From positions 558,001-622,000 of the forward strand of contig NZ_JBHUGF010000010.1 in the NCBI RefSeq assembly GCF_042681745.1: a DNA stretch of 64,000 bases, given 5' to 3'. Position 1 is the first letter of the stretch, and each line of letters starts with the position of its first letter. Below, one piece after another: positions 44,829 through 53,350 of the stretch. The position numbers were made by a program, and so were the translations under genes. This DNA is from Saccharibacillus nicotianae (GTDB lineage Bacteria > Bacillota > Bacilli > Paenibacillales > Paenibacillaceae). The notes below the pieces were generated by a model, which searched no databases, was not told where the DNA came from, and saw only the letters and a program-made list of their open reading frames with translations.

Positions 44829-45596
44829 ATGGTTAAAGTTGGACTGCAATTATACACAGTACGAGACGATTTAGAAAAAGATTTTGAAGGTACAATTGCT
44901 AAAGTAGCATCGCTCGGATATCAAGGCGTTGAATTTGCCGGATTTTACGGACGCACTGCTAGTCAAATTAACGAATTACTCAAAAAACACAACCTTGAAG
45001 TTGTGGGTTCTCATACTCAATATACAGAACTATTACAAGATGCACAGTCTTTAATCGATTATAACAAAGAAATAGGCAATCGTTATATTATTGTACCATT
45101 CTTGTCTGAAGAGCAACGTAGCAACTGGCCAGATGTTTTCGCTAATCTGCGTAAGCTTGGAGAATTATGCAATCAAAACGATGTTGTGTTGTTATATCAC
45201 AATCATGAATTTGAATTTACTGAAAAAATAGGTGAACATACTGTATTTGACGCGATGTATACCGAAGTTCCTGCATCTTTATTGCAAGTTGAATTAGATA
45301 GTTGCTGGGTACAGTATGGTGGATATGACCCTATCGAATATATTCAAAAATACGCTGGACGTTTACCGATTGTTCACTGGAAAGATTTCAAACGCACCGA
45401 TCAAGGAGCACAAACCGTTGAACTTGGTGAAGGTGAAGTTCCTGTTGCAGCTATTGCCGATGCTACTGAAAAAGCAGGAGCAGAATGGTTGGTAGTCGAG
45501 CAAGATTCATGCTTACAACCGCCTTTGCAAAGTATTGAGCAAAGTATAAACTGGGTGAAATCGTATGGTGCTAAAGGTGGAAAAGTAAGCGTGTAA
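44829..45596 (+). CDS. Sugar phosphate isomerase/epimerase-like TIM barrel (1)
   Basis: 255 aa AP_endonuc_2/xylose-isomerase-like protein. GLQLYTVRDDLEKDF, GYQGVEFAGFYG, LYHNHEFEF, ELDSCWVQYGG and HWKDFK carry the metal-binding Glu/His/Asp ligands. ATG 44829 has AATGGAG close upstream. Proteins of this fold in 3-keto-glycoside clusters act as isomerases, epimerases or deglycosylating lyases; which of these applies is unknown. Confidence 0.85.
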   Translation: MVKVGLQLYTVRDDLEKDFEGTIAKVASLGYQGVEFAGFYGRTASQINELLKKHNLEVVGSHTQYTELLQDAQSLIDYNKEIGNRYIIVPFLSEEQRSNWPDVFANLRKLGELCNQNDVVLLYHNHEFEFTEKIGEHTVFDAMYTEVPASLLQVELDSCWVQYGGYDPIEYIQKYAGRLPIVHWKDFKRTDQGAQTVELGEGEVPVAAIADATEKAGAEWLVVEQDSCLQPPLQSIEQSINWVKSYGAKGGKVSV

Positions 45597-45655
45597 TCCA
45601 ACTCTTACTGTTCAATCCTAATAATTGTACTAAAATGGATATAAATCGCAATTTA

Positions 45656-45785
45656 GGTGAACTTTATGACATGTTTCGACGTATTATTTAATAATAGAGC
45701 ATTTCTACTTTTCTCAACTGTCTGATAGGACAAATACAGAATTCACAGTTCGCTCTATTGATTAGATTCAAGTGATAAGTTCACC
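45656..45785. repeat. Nested inverted repeats in the gap between the two TIM-barrel genes
   Basis: Three nested complementary pairs: GGTGAACTT (45656-45664) with AAGTTCACC (45777-45785); AATAGAGC (45693-45700) with GCTCTATT (45752-45759); AACTGT (45716-45721) with ACAGTT (45745-45750). Either a structured RNA in the leader of the next gene or paired operators. Confidence 0.6.
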
Positions 45786-45830
45786 AGGTTGCATTCATAA
45801 AATTAACGAATGAAGCTGGAGGATGGACAA

Positions 45831-46799
45831 ATGAAATTAGGCATATTTATGGTATTGCTCAACAATATGAGCTTTGAAGAAGCATTGGATTATGTAGCTG
45901 AAAAAGGCGTTAAAATGGTAGAGCTTGGTTCAGGTGGTAATCCAGGTAATGTTCACTGTAAGCCTGATGAATTACTTGCAGATGAAGGTAAGCTTAGAGC
46001 ATTCAAGCAAGCGATCGATTCTCGTGGATTAACGATTAGTGCATTAAGTTGTCATGGTAATCCTTTGCATCCGCAAAAAGCGATTGCTAAAGAATCCCAT
46101 GAAGACTTTATCAAATCGGTTCAACTAGCACAGAAGTTAGATGTAGCGGTTGTTAATACATTCTCCGGTTGTCCGGGAGATAGCGATGATGCGAAATATC
46201 CGAACTGGCCGGTAGCACCGTGGCCGAATGATTTCCAGGATCTTATGAAATGGCAATGGGAAGAAAAAGTCATTCCATACTGGACAGAGAATGGTAAATT
46301 CGCTGCTGATCATAACGTAAAAGTTGGTTTGGAACTGCATGGTGGTTTCTCTGTTCATACACCGGGTACACTATTACGTCTGCGTGAAGCTGCTGGCGAA
46401 GTGATTGGAGCGAACCTTGATCCAAGTCATATGTGGTGGCAAGGTATCGATCCGGTACAAGCGATTAAAATTTTAGGAAAAAATAATGCAATTCATCACT
46501 TTCATGCTAAAGATACGCTGGTAGATACCGATAATGTTAATATGCACGGCGTAACTGATATGCAAGACTATACAAAAATGCAAGATCGTGCATGGCAGTT
46601 CCGTACAGTAGGCTTTGGTCATGATAACAAAACATGGGCTGATATTATCAGCACGTTACGTCTAGTTGGATACGATTATGTTGTAAGTATAGAGCACGAA
46701 GATGGTCTAATGTCTGTAAATGAAGGTTTCACAAAAGCTGTCCATAACTTGAAGCAGGTTTTGATTGAGGAAGAACTTGGTGAGATGTGGTGGGTCTAA
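45831..46799 (+). CDS. Sugar phosphate isomerase/epimerase-like TIM barrel (2)
   Basis: 322 aa from ATG 45831 (GGAGG 8 nt upstream). MKLGIFMVLLNNMSFEEALD, VELGSGGNPGN, LSCHGNPLHP, GLELHGGF, NLDPSHMWWQ and HFHAKDT carry the metal and substrate residues of the xylose-isomerase-like family. Separated from gene (1) by 230 bp containing nested inverted repeats, and joined to the ThuA gene by 20 bp. Function inferred only from family and cluster. Confidence 0.88.
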   Translation: MKLGIFMVLLNNMSFEEALDYVAEKGVKMVELGSGGNPGNVHCKPDELLADEGKLRAFKQAIDSRGLTISALSCHGNPLHPQKAIAKESHEDFIKSVQLAQKLDVAVVNTFSGCPGDSDDAKYPNWPVAPWPNDFQDLMKWQWEEKVIPYWTENGKFAADHNVKVGLELHGGFSVHTPGTLLRLREAAGEVIGANLDPSHMWWQGIDPVQAIKILGKNNAIHHFHAKDTLVDTDNVNMHGVTDMQDYTKMQDRAWQFRTVGFGHDNKTWADIISTLRLVGYDYVVSIEHEDGLMSVNEGFTKAVHNLKQVLIEEELGEMWWV

Positions 46800-46819
46800 T
46801 ATAGAGGAGGAAGTTTTTT

Positions 46820-47551
46820 ATGATTAATGTAACGGTCTGGAATGAGTTTGTACATGAGAAAATCCGTGATGATGTCAAAGCAGTGTATCCTGATGGGATT
46901 CACACTGTTCTGGCAGATGGGCTATCGAAGGAAGGCTTTGCCTGCCGTACAGCTACACTCGATCAGCCGGAACATGGTTTGACAGAGTCTGTTTTGAACT
47001 CTACCGATGTAATGTTATGGTGGGGACATACAGCTCACGAATTAGTAGATGATGATATTGCAGAAGCGGTAGCAAGACGAGTCAATGAAGGCATGGGATT
47101 GATCGTTCTTCATTCCGGGCATTTCTCCAAACCATTCAAACAACTAATGGGAACCAGTTGTGATCTGAAATGGCGTGTAGCCGATGAGCAAGAAATTCTA
47201 TGGTGTGTAAATCCTACGCATCCGATTGCTCAAGGTGTTAACCCTTCTATCACTTTGGATAAAGAAGAAATGTACGGTGAGTTTTTCGATATTCCGGCTC
47301 CTGATGAATTGGTATACTTGAGCAACTTTGAAGGCGGAGAAGTATTCCGTAGCGGTTGTACGTATCGTCGTGGACATGGTAAAGTATTTTACTTCCGTCC
47401 AGGTCATGAAACGTATCCAACGTATTACAATCAGGATATTATGCATATTATCTCTAATGCTGTACGCTGGGCTTATCCTGCAATCAATACACGTCCTGAA
47501 TTCGGTCGCACAGAACCTACACGTGCACTCGGTAGTAAAGTAATGGTGTAA
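46820..47551 (+). CDS. ThuA-domain protein
   Basis: 243 aa class-I glutamine-amidotransferase-like fold of the ThuA family (trehalose utilisation). VTVWNEFVHEK, LWWGHTAHELV, LIVLHSGHFSKPF, and YGEFFDIP are diagnostic. ThuA of rhizobia works with a dehydrogenase on 3-keto-disaccharides, which fits the clustered Gfo/Idh/MocA enzyme. Strong GGAGGAAG ribosome binding site. Last gene of the cluster; terminator follows. Confidence 0.9.
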   Translation: MINVTVWNEFVHEKIRDDVKAVYPDGIHTVLADGLSKEGFACRTATLDQPEHGLTESVLNSTDVMLWWGHTAHELVDDDIAEAVARRVNEGMGLIVLHSGHFSKPFKQLMGTSCDLKWRVADEQEILWCVNPTHPIAQGVNPSITLDKEEMYGEFFDIPAPDELVYLSNFEGGEVFRSGCTYRRGHGKVFYFRPGHETYPTYYNQDIMHIISNAVRWAYPAINTRPEFGRTEPTRALGSKVMV

Positions 47552-47610
47552 TAGCCATACTGAACCAACTGAGTTCCAGACGTTATTAATCATAGAAAAT
47601 AATTCTTTCA

Positions 47611-47654
47611 AAAGTGCGCGTGTATGGTTAATAGCCTACAGGCGTACTTTTTTT
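47611..47654 (+). terminator. Intrinsic terminator of the sugar cluster
   Basis: AAAGTGCGC-g-TGTA pairs with TACA-g-GCGTACTTT, followed by seven Ts. Confidence 0.85.
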
Positions 47655-47734
47655 GGAGATTTGTCTAGCAGTTAGATAGCATTTATGTGTGTAAGCACTC
47701 TCCCATATAGGTTAGTGATAGAAAGGAGTGCATT

Positions 47735-48424
47735 ATGTCTAAAGCACATATCGAATCACAGATTGGGAATGTTCCATTATCTCCAATACGAATTAGCGAA
47801 TGTTTGGAACGAGTAGCCGGACATCGGTTAGAAGGATTTTTAGGTGGGTATGGTAAATTTCCGGGTGAGTTGATGATGGTAGGCGAAGCACCGGGAGCGA
47901 ATGAGATTGAAAAAGGGATTCCTTTTTGTGGACAAGCAGGCAAAGTATTAGATGGTTACTTTGAGGCGTTGAATATCACAAGAAACGATCTATATATTAC
48001 AAGTACTGTACGTAGTCGCCCGTACAAAGACAAAATGATTCAAAGTAAACAGGCAGCAGAACGATCCAGTCGATCCAATCGTACACCAACTTCTTATGAA
48101 GTATTTGCTTTTGCTCCTATTCTAGATACGGAGATTGAAACGGTACAACCTCAAATTATAATTACACTTGGTAATATTGCTTTGCAACGACTACTAGGTA
48201 AAGGATATCAAGTGTCTCATGTTCATGGTCAAGCACGTCGTAGTCATATTCAACAAGTCGATGCAGATCGTATGGATGAGGGATATCATTGGTCAGAACA
48301 GGAGTACTGGATTTTTCCTATGTATCATCCTGCGGCAGTATTGTATAATAGATCATTGACACCTATTATTGCAGAAGATCTAGTTGTCTTGCGAGAATTG
48401 ATCGATTTAACGCTCCAATCATAA
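47735..48424 (+). CDS. Uracil-DNA glycosylase superfamily protein
   Basis: 229 aa. Family 4/5 signature MMVGEAPGANEIEKGIPFCGQAGK (read in two parts: GEAPG and GxPFxGxAG) and the C-terminal MYHPAAVLYN motif. The four cysteines that ligate the iron-sulfur cluster in family 4 enzymes are not all visible, so this may be a divergent, cluster-free member. Excises uracil (or a related lesion) from DNA if active. GAAAGGAGTG before ATG 47735; monocistronic. Confidence 0.82.
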   Translation: MSKAHIESQIGNVPLSPIRISECLERVAGHRLEGFLGGYGKFPGELMMVGEAPGANEIEKGIPFCGQAGKVLDGYFEALNITRNDLYITSTVRSRPYKDKMIQSKQAAERSSRSNRTPTSYEVFAFAPILDTEIETVQPQIIITLGNIALQRLLGKGYQVSHVHGQARRSHIQQVDADRMDEGYHWSEQEYWIFPMYHPAAVLYNRSLTPIIAEDLVVLRELIDLTLQS

Positions 48425-48496
48425 AATAATAATGAAAGATTGAGCATTAATCTGTAATTATGTAATGTTTTCGTTCTCTTTTCAGGCAAAATATGC

Positions 48497-48502
48497 TAAA
48501 AT
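48497..48502 (+). promoter_or_regulatory. Extended -10 promoter before the YodB-like gene
   Basis: TGC-TAAAAT (TAAAAT at 48497-48502). Predicted start about 48509, directly before the inverted repeat at 48511. Confidence 0.55.
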
Positions 48503-48510
48503 ATATGTAC

Positions 48511-48527
48511 TAACTAATCGTAAGTTA
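48511..48527. promoter_or_regulatory. Candidate YodB-type operator
   Basis: TAACT-N7-AGTTA inverted repeat (48511-48515 and 48523-48527). B. subtilis YodB recognises a TACT-N7-AGTA dyad, so the spacing is the same. Placement at the predicted start site suggests autorepression. Confidence 0.5.
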
Positions 48528-48603
48528 ACATCATAATATGATGAAATACGAGCTTATGACTATCCGATCCCGTGTTTCGGAACAATTGAAGAGGTGAGAA
48601 AAC

Positions 48604-48921
48604 ATGGAGCAACATCAGTTGGGATTATGTCCCCGTTTTGAGACCGCGTTTTCATTTTTAGGAAAAAGATGGAACGGTCTAATTATTCAATCATTAATGA
48701 GTGGTCCTAAACGTTTTAAAGATATTTCTAATCTGATTCCGATGATGAGCGACAAAATGTTATCAGAACGGATGAAAGATTTAGAAAGCAGTGGAATTTT
48801 GATTCGTCAAGTATATCCAGAGACTCCTGTTCGTATCGAGTACGAGTTAACAGACAAAGGTCGTGCACTCAAGCCGGTGATGGAACAGATTCAGAACTGG
48901 GCAGAGCATTGGGTTGAATAG
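48604..48921 (+). CDS. YodB/CatR-like redox-sensing MarR-type (HxlR family) regulator
   Basis: 105 aa winged-helix protein. LCPRFETAFSFLGKRWNGLII, GPKRFKDIS, RQVYPETPVRIEYELT agree closely with B. subtilis YodB, which senses quinones and diamide through Cys6. The equivalent Cys is at position 9 here. The two C-terminal cysteines of YodB that form disulfides are absent, so only thiol modification could serve as sensor, as in one-Cys relatives. Which genes it controls besides its own is unknown. Confidence 0.88.
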   Translation: MEQHQLGLCPRFETAFSFLGKRWNGLIIQSLMSGPKRFKDISNLIPMMSDKMLSERMKDLESSGILIRQVYPETPVRIEYELTDKGRALKPVMEQIQNWAEHWVE

Positions 48922-48938
48922 AATTTTATAAATCAATC

Positions 48939-48981
48939 AAAAAAAGCTTTCCGCTGTGAGTCATCTACGGAAAGCTTTTTT
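48939..48981. terminator. Bidirectional terminator (YodB-like gene / fnr)
   Basis: AAAGCTTTCCG pairs with CGGAAAGCTTT, with A and T runs on the outer sides. Confidence 0.9.
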
Positions 48982-49033
48982 GGTATTTTTAGTTGTCTCA
49001 ACAGGTAATTGCATAAGCAAACCTGATTATTCA

Positions 49034-49756
49034 TTACACTCTGCATATTTCTTTAGGGCACATTTCGCAGTGGCATACTTCTTGTAATGCTTCAAGGTCA
49101 TGGATAATGATCATACCATGTTCATATTCGATACTTTCTTTTTTACGGAGATCACTAAGCATCCGGTTAACACTTTCACGAGTAGCACCAATCATATTCG
49201 ATAGATCAGTATGCGTAATTTTTTTGTTAATCAAAATAGAACCTTGATCATTATAATCTTCGCCATACGTATTGCTTAAACGAATCAATGTAGAGCAGAG
49301 AGCACCTGGTTTACCATATAACATCAAATCACGCACTTTAGTCTGAGTAAGACGGTGATGCGTGCCCATCCATTTCATAAAGTCGATAGCAAAGTCGCAA
49401 TACTGGCAGATCATCAATTCTAATTCCTTATGTTCTATAACAGCAACTTCAGTATCTTCTATCGCTTCTGCTGTAAATCCAAGACGTGTACCAGAGAAAG
49501 GATCTGCTTGACCGATCATATCGCCTGCTTGATACATATATAGAATCAATTCTTTACCTTCATCAGTTGATTTGGTTAATTTGACCCGTCCACTTTTAAT
49601 GAAATACAATTTATCTGACAAATCGCCTTCCCAGAATAAATGAGATCCTGCGGCAATACTACGTTCTGTAGAATGGTTAAGTAATCTTTCCTGATTAATT
49701 TCCGAAAAGCATGCTGTATTATGACGTGGTTGAGTTTCTTCTAAAGAATTGTTCAT
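49034..49756 (-). CDS. fnr: Fnr, oxygen-sensing Crp/Fnr-family regulator
   Basis: 240 aa from ATG 49756 (AAAAGGGGCG upstream). Cyclic-nucleotide-type sensor fold (about 20-145), helix-turn-helix with ITHTDLSNMIGATRESVNRMLS (about 178-200), and the Bacillus-type C-terminal cysteine cluster CHCEMCPKEIC, which binds a [4Fe-4S] cluster lost in oxygen. Divergent from adhE, whose promoter has a perfect FNR box at about -41.5; pflB has another. It is therefore the probable activator of both. Confidence 0.93.
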   Translation of the reverse strand: MNNSLEETQPRHNTACFSEINQERLLNHSTERSIAAGSHLFWEGDLSDKLYFIKSGRVKLTKSTDEGKELILYMYQAGDMIGQADPFSGTRLGFTAEAIEDTEVAVIEHKELELMICQYCDFAIDFMKWMGTHHRLTQTKVRDLMLYGKPGALCSTLIRLSNTYGEDYNDQGSILINKKITHTDLSNMIGATRESVNRMLSDLRKKESIEYEHGMIIIHDLEALQEVCHCEMCPKEICRV

Positions 49757-49907
49757 TATTGTTCGCCCCTTTTGTTTCAATTATACGTGAAATTAATCAT
49801 AATGCATAACATTTTAGGAAAAAAATTGGAAATTAAATGATTAGTTAAATTGTACATTATATAGGAAAGATCGTGAACTCATTGATACATAAAAACAATT
49901 CATACTT

Positions 49908-49923
49908 TGTGATTAATTTCACT
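49908..49923. promoter_or_regulatory. FNR/Rex-like box between fnr and adhE
   Basis: TGTGA-N6-TCACT, one mismatch to TGTGA-N6-TCACA; preceded by T so the Rex pattern TTGTGA-N6-TCACAA is also nearly met. Centre about 66 bp upstream of the predicted fnr start, suggesting autoregulation. Confidence 0.6.
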
Positions 49924-49999
49924 ATTATCATACATCTTTTTATATTAAAATGCAAAAGGAAAAAATAAAATAAAACAAATTTAAAAAATAAAAATTGAT

Positions 50000-50015
50000 T
50001 GTGAAAAATATCACA
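50000..50015 (+). promoter_or_regulatory. FNR box of adhE
   Basis: Perfect TGTGA-AAAATA-TCACA. With TATGAT (50037-50042) as -10 and start near 50049, the box is centred at -41.5, the class II activation position. Confidence 0.85.
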
Positions 50016-50088
50016 TTATGATTTATGTCTCTATGCTATGATCGGTGTGTAGACAAAAGCGATACACATTCTGAGGAGGATGAGAGAA

Positions 50089-52701
50089 ATGGCTGTTAAA
50101 AATGATGCTAGTCGTAACGTGGAATTGAGTGCACAGGAAGAAATTCAAAAGTTAATCGATAAAGCGAATAAAGCACATGCTGCATTTATGAATATGGATC
50201 AAGAACAAATTGATAATATTGTACAAGCAATGGCGTTAGCAGGCTTGGATCAACATATGTATCTTGCCAAAATCGCTGTTGAAGAAACAGGCAGAGGCGT
50301 ATATGAAGATAAAATTATCAAAAACATGTTCGCTACTGAATATGTATACCATGGTATCAAAAATGAAAAAACAGTCGGTATTATTGAAGATAATGATTAT
50401 GAAAGCTTCCAAAAAATTGCTGAACCTGTCGGAATCATCATGGGGATTACACCAGTAACCAACCCAACTTCGACTACCATGTTCAAATCTTTGATCTCAA
50501 TCAAAACACGTAACCCAATCATTTTCGGCTTCCATCCCTCTGCACAGAATTGTAGTAAAGAAGCGGCTCGCATTTTACTTGAAGCTGCTGTCAAACATGG
50601 TGCACCTGCGGATTGTATCCAATGGATCGATGCTCCTTCTATGGACAAAACAAATGCATTAATGAATCATCCTGATGTAGCATTGATCTTAGCTACTGGT
50701 GGTGGCGCAATGGTCAAAGCAGCATATAGCTGTGGTAAACCTGCACTTGGCGTAGGTCCTGGTAACGTTCCTGCTTTTATAGAGAAAAGTGCTGACTTGC
50801 AACAAGCAGTTAATGACTTGATTCTTTCCAAATCGTTTGATAACGGTATGATCTGTGCTTCTGAACAAGCAGTAGTTATTGAAGAACTTGTTTATGAAAA
50901 AGTGAAAAAATTAATGATCGACAACGGTTGTTACTTTGTAACTAAAGAAGAAGCAGGCAAATTAACCAATGGTGCAATGAATGTAGATAAATGCGCAGTT
51001 AATCCTTCTATTGTAGGTCAATCTGCTGTTAAAATTGCTGAACTTTGTGGAATTACAGTCCCAGCTGATACCAAAATACTGGTAGCAGAATTGGAAGGTG
51101 TAGGTACTAAATTCCCACTATCTGCTGAAAAATTAAGCCCTGTACTGGCTTGCTATAAAGTAAAAAATGCGGATCAAGGGATTGAACGTGCTGCACAAAT
51201 CGTAGAATTTGGTGGTATGGGTCACTCTTCAGCTATCCATTCTAATAATGATGAAGTTATTCAGAAGTTCTCTAATCGTCTACAAACTGGACGTATTATC
51301 GTGAACTCTCCTTCTACACATGGTGCAATTGGTGACATTTACAATACGAACTTACCATCTTTAACACTAGGTTGTGGATCTTATGGTCGTAACTCTACTT
51401 CTTCTAACGTAAGTGCTGTGAATCTGATTAATGTGAAAAGGGTGGCTCGTCGTACTGTGAATATGCAATGGTTCAAAATACCTTCTAAAGTTTATTTTGA
51501 AAAAGGCGCAACTCAATACCTTGCTAAAATGCCTGATATTAGTCGTGTAGTGATCGTAACAGATGCGATGATGGTACAACTTGGTTATGTAGAAAAAGTA
51601 CAACATTACTTGCGTCAACGCCAGACTCCAGTTGTTGTTGAAGTGTTCTCTGATGTAGAACCAGATCCATCAACTGCTACAGTAGAACGTGGTCGTCAAA
51701 TGATGGAACGTTTCCAACCGGACTGCATTATCGCTCTTGGCGGTGGATCTCCTATGGATGCTGCTAAAGGCATGTGGATGTTCTATGAATATCCTGATAC
51801 TGAATTTGATAACCTAAAACAAAAATTCATGGATATCCGCAAACGGATTTACAAATACCCACATTTGGGACAAAAAGCACAATTTGTAGCGATCCCAACA
51901 ACATCGGGTACAGGTTCTGAAGTAACATCGTTCGCTGTTATTACAGACAAAGAAAAAGGCAACACTAAATATCCTTTAGCAGATTATGAATTAACACCAG
52001 ACGTAGCGATTATCGATCCTGAATTTGTATACTCTTTACCTCGCGTAGCTGTTGCTGATACAGGTATGGACGTATTGACTCATGCGATTGAAGCTTATGT
52101 ATCTGTAATGGCAAGTGACTTTACCGATGGACTAGCGATCAAAGCGATTCAACTGGTATTCCAATATCTAGAACAGTCTGCTCTAACAGGCGACAAACTT
52201 GCTCGTGAAAAAATGCATAATGCTTCTACGATTGCAGGTATGGCATTTGCGAATGCATTCTTAGGAATTAACCATAGCTTGGCACATAAATGGGGTGGAC
52301 AATACCATACAGCACATGGTCGTACCAATGCGATCCTGTTGCCACACGTTATCCGCTACAATGCGAAAAAACCAACTAAATTCGCAGCGTTCCCTAAATA
52401 TTCTCACTTTATTGCTCACGAACGTTATGCTGAGATTGCTCGTATCTTGGGATTGCCAGCACGTACAACCGAAGAAGGCGTGAACAGCTTAATCAATGCC
52501 ATTCGTGATATGAACCGTAAATTAGGTATCCCTGAAACATTTGAATCTTTGGGATTTGATGCCAAAGAATTTGAAGCTCGTGTAGACTACCTTGCAGATC
52601 GTGCATTTGAAGATCAATGTACAACAGCGAATCCTAAATTACCTTTAGTCACAGAACTAGCTGATGTATACCGCAACGCATTCTATGGTCGATTTGAATA
52701 A
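50089..52701 (+). CDS. adhE: Bifunctional acetaldehyde/alcohol dehydrogenase AdhE
   Basis: Reduces acetyl-CoA to ethanol in two NADH-dependent steps; forms spirosomes. 870 aa: N-terminal aldehyde dehydrogenase (1-440) with catalytic Cys in NGMICASEQ; linker; C-terminal iron-dependent alcohol dehydrogenase with GGGSPMDAAKG, TTSGTGSE and HAIEAYVS plus iron-ligand histidines (NHSLAHKWGG, TAHGRTN). ATG 50089 preferred: AGGAGG lies 9 nt upstream, while the ATG at 50080 directly abuts it. Monocistronic, followed by a terminator. Anaerobic induction is predicted from the FNR box. Confidence 0.97.
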   Translation: MAVKNDASRNVELSAQEEIQKLIDKANKAHAAFMNMDQEQIDNIVQAMALAGLDQHMYLAKIAVEETGRGVYEDKIIKNMFATEYVYHGIKNEKTVGIIEDNDYESFQKIAEPVGIIMGITPVTNPTSTTMFKSLISIKTRNPIIFGFHPSAQNCSKEAARILLEAAVKHGAPADCIQWIDAPSMDKTNALMNHPDVALILATGGGAMVKAAYSCGKPALGVGPGNVPAFIEKSADLQQAVNDLILSKSFDNGMICASEQAVVIEELVYEKVKKLMIDNGCYFVTKEEAGKLTNGAMNVDKCAVNPSIVGQSAVKIAELCGITVPADTKILVAELEGVGTKFPLSAEKLSPVLACYKVKNADQGIERAAQIVEFGGMGHSSAIHSNNDEVIQKFSNRLQTGRIIVNSPSTHGAIGDIYNTNLPSLTLGCGSYGRNSTSSNVSAVNLINVKRVARRTVNMQWFKIPSKVYFEKGATQYLAKMPDISRVVIVTDAMMVQLGYVEKVQHYLRQRQTPVVVEVFSDVEPDPSTATVERGRQMMERFQPDCIIALGGGSPMDAAKGMWMFYEYPDTEFDNLKQKFMDIRKRIYKYPHLGQKAQFVAIPTTSGTGSEVTSFAVITDKEKGNTKYPLADYELTPDVAIIDPEFVYSLPRVAVADTGMDVLTHAIEAYVSVMASDFTDGLAIKAIQLVFQYLEQSALTGDKLAREKMHNASTIAGMAFANAFLGINHSLAHKWGGQYHTAHGRTNAILLPHVIRYNAKKPTKFAAFPKYSHFIAHERYAEIARILGLPARTTEEGVNSLINAIRDMNRKLGIPETFESLGFDAKEFEARVDYLADRAFEDQCTTANPKLPLVTELADVYRNAFYGRFE

Positions 52702-52734
52702 ATAGACCTGTCCGACAAGTAAACTGATAGATTG

Positions 52735-52797
52735 AAAAAAGGATCACTCCACAAATGCTTTTATAGCAGAGTCGTTGGAGCTGATCCTTTTTTTCTT
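52735..52797 (+). terminator. Terminator of adhE
   Basis: AAAGGATCA-c-TCCA pairs with TGGA-gc-TGATCCTTT, followed by a T run. Confidence 0.88.
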
Positions 52798-52860
52798 CTT
52801 CATCTATAAAAGAAATTATCTTAAATAAAGGGCAAGCAAATATAGGCAGGTTTGAAATTA

Positions 52861-52915
52861 AAAAGAACGATCTCCTATTTTGCTACTCTGGCAGAACAAG
52901 GAGAATCGTTTTTTT
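52861..52915 (+). terminator. Second terminator hairpin between adhE and pflB
   Basis: AACGAT-CTCCT pairs with AGGAG-A-ATCGTT (one bulge) and is followed by seven Ts. No gene lies between the two terminators. Confidence 0.75.
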
Positions 52916-53183
52916 CATTCGTAGAGAGGAGTGATGCGATGTAAAAATGTTATTCTATCATTTGAAGATAGAATAATACAGAAATAGTGTGACTTTTATC
53001 GTTGTTAGAAGATGAATATTCCGATATGATGCTACAGTTATTTTGAGCAAAATGTTATGTATATTTTTGTATTAGTAGATTGATCTTACTGTATTTGTGT
53101 TGTAATGAAGTGCTTGTCGATGATGTAAAAGGGTTTCTGAATATCTGTAGTAGTTATTTTTGAAAACTGTTATAGATACAGAA

Positions 53184-53199
53184 TGTGATAAAAATCATA
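53184..53199 (+). promoter_or_regulatory. Upstream imperfect FNR-like box of pflB
   Basis: TGTGA-TAAAAA-TCATA, one mismatch to the dyad. Centre 31 bp upstream of the perfect box, i.e. about -72.5. Confidence 0.55.
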
Positions 53200-53214
53200 A
53201 TAAAAATGCGATTT

Positions 53215-53257
53215 TGTGATAAATGTCACATACTCTGCTTATCAATTACATCATAAT
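53215..53257 (+). promoter_or_regulatory. FNR box and -10 of the pflB promoter
   Basis: Perfect TGTGA-TAAATG-TCACA (53215-53230); CATAAT at 53252-53257 as -10. Predicted start near 53264 places the box at -41.5, as at adhE. Confidence 0.85.
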
Positions 53258-53330
53258 AAAGACATAGCCGGAGGGAGAAAATAATAGCTTTCGGTATCGT
53301 GTAAGCAAGACAAGCATTAGCTTAAATGCT

Positions 53331-53350
53331 TTTGTGATTTTATTCACAAA
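53331..53350 (+). promoter_or_regulatory. Rex-like operator in the pflB leader
   Basis: TTTGTGA-TTTTAT-TCACAAA, perfect 7-bp arms, matching the Rex pattern TTGTGA-N6-TCACAA. Position about +67 to +86, just before the ribosome binding site; a bound repressor would act as a roadblock. It also fits the FNR dyad. Confidence 0.65.

Larger units (their letters stand above)
49757..50088. other. Divergent fnr-adhE control region
   Basis: About 330 AT-rich bases with no gene. Contains a 9/10 FNR/Rex-like dyad TGTGA-TTAATT-TCACT (49908-49923), a minus-strand TATAAT for fnr (49861-49856), and the adhE promoter with its own box. Confidence 0.75.
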
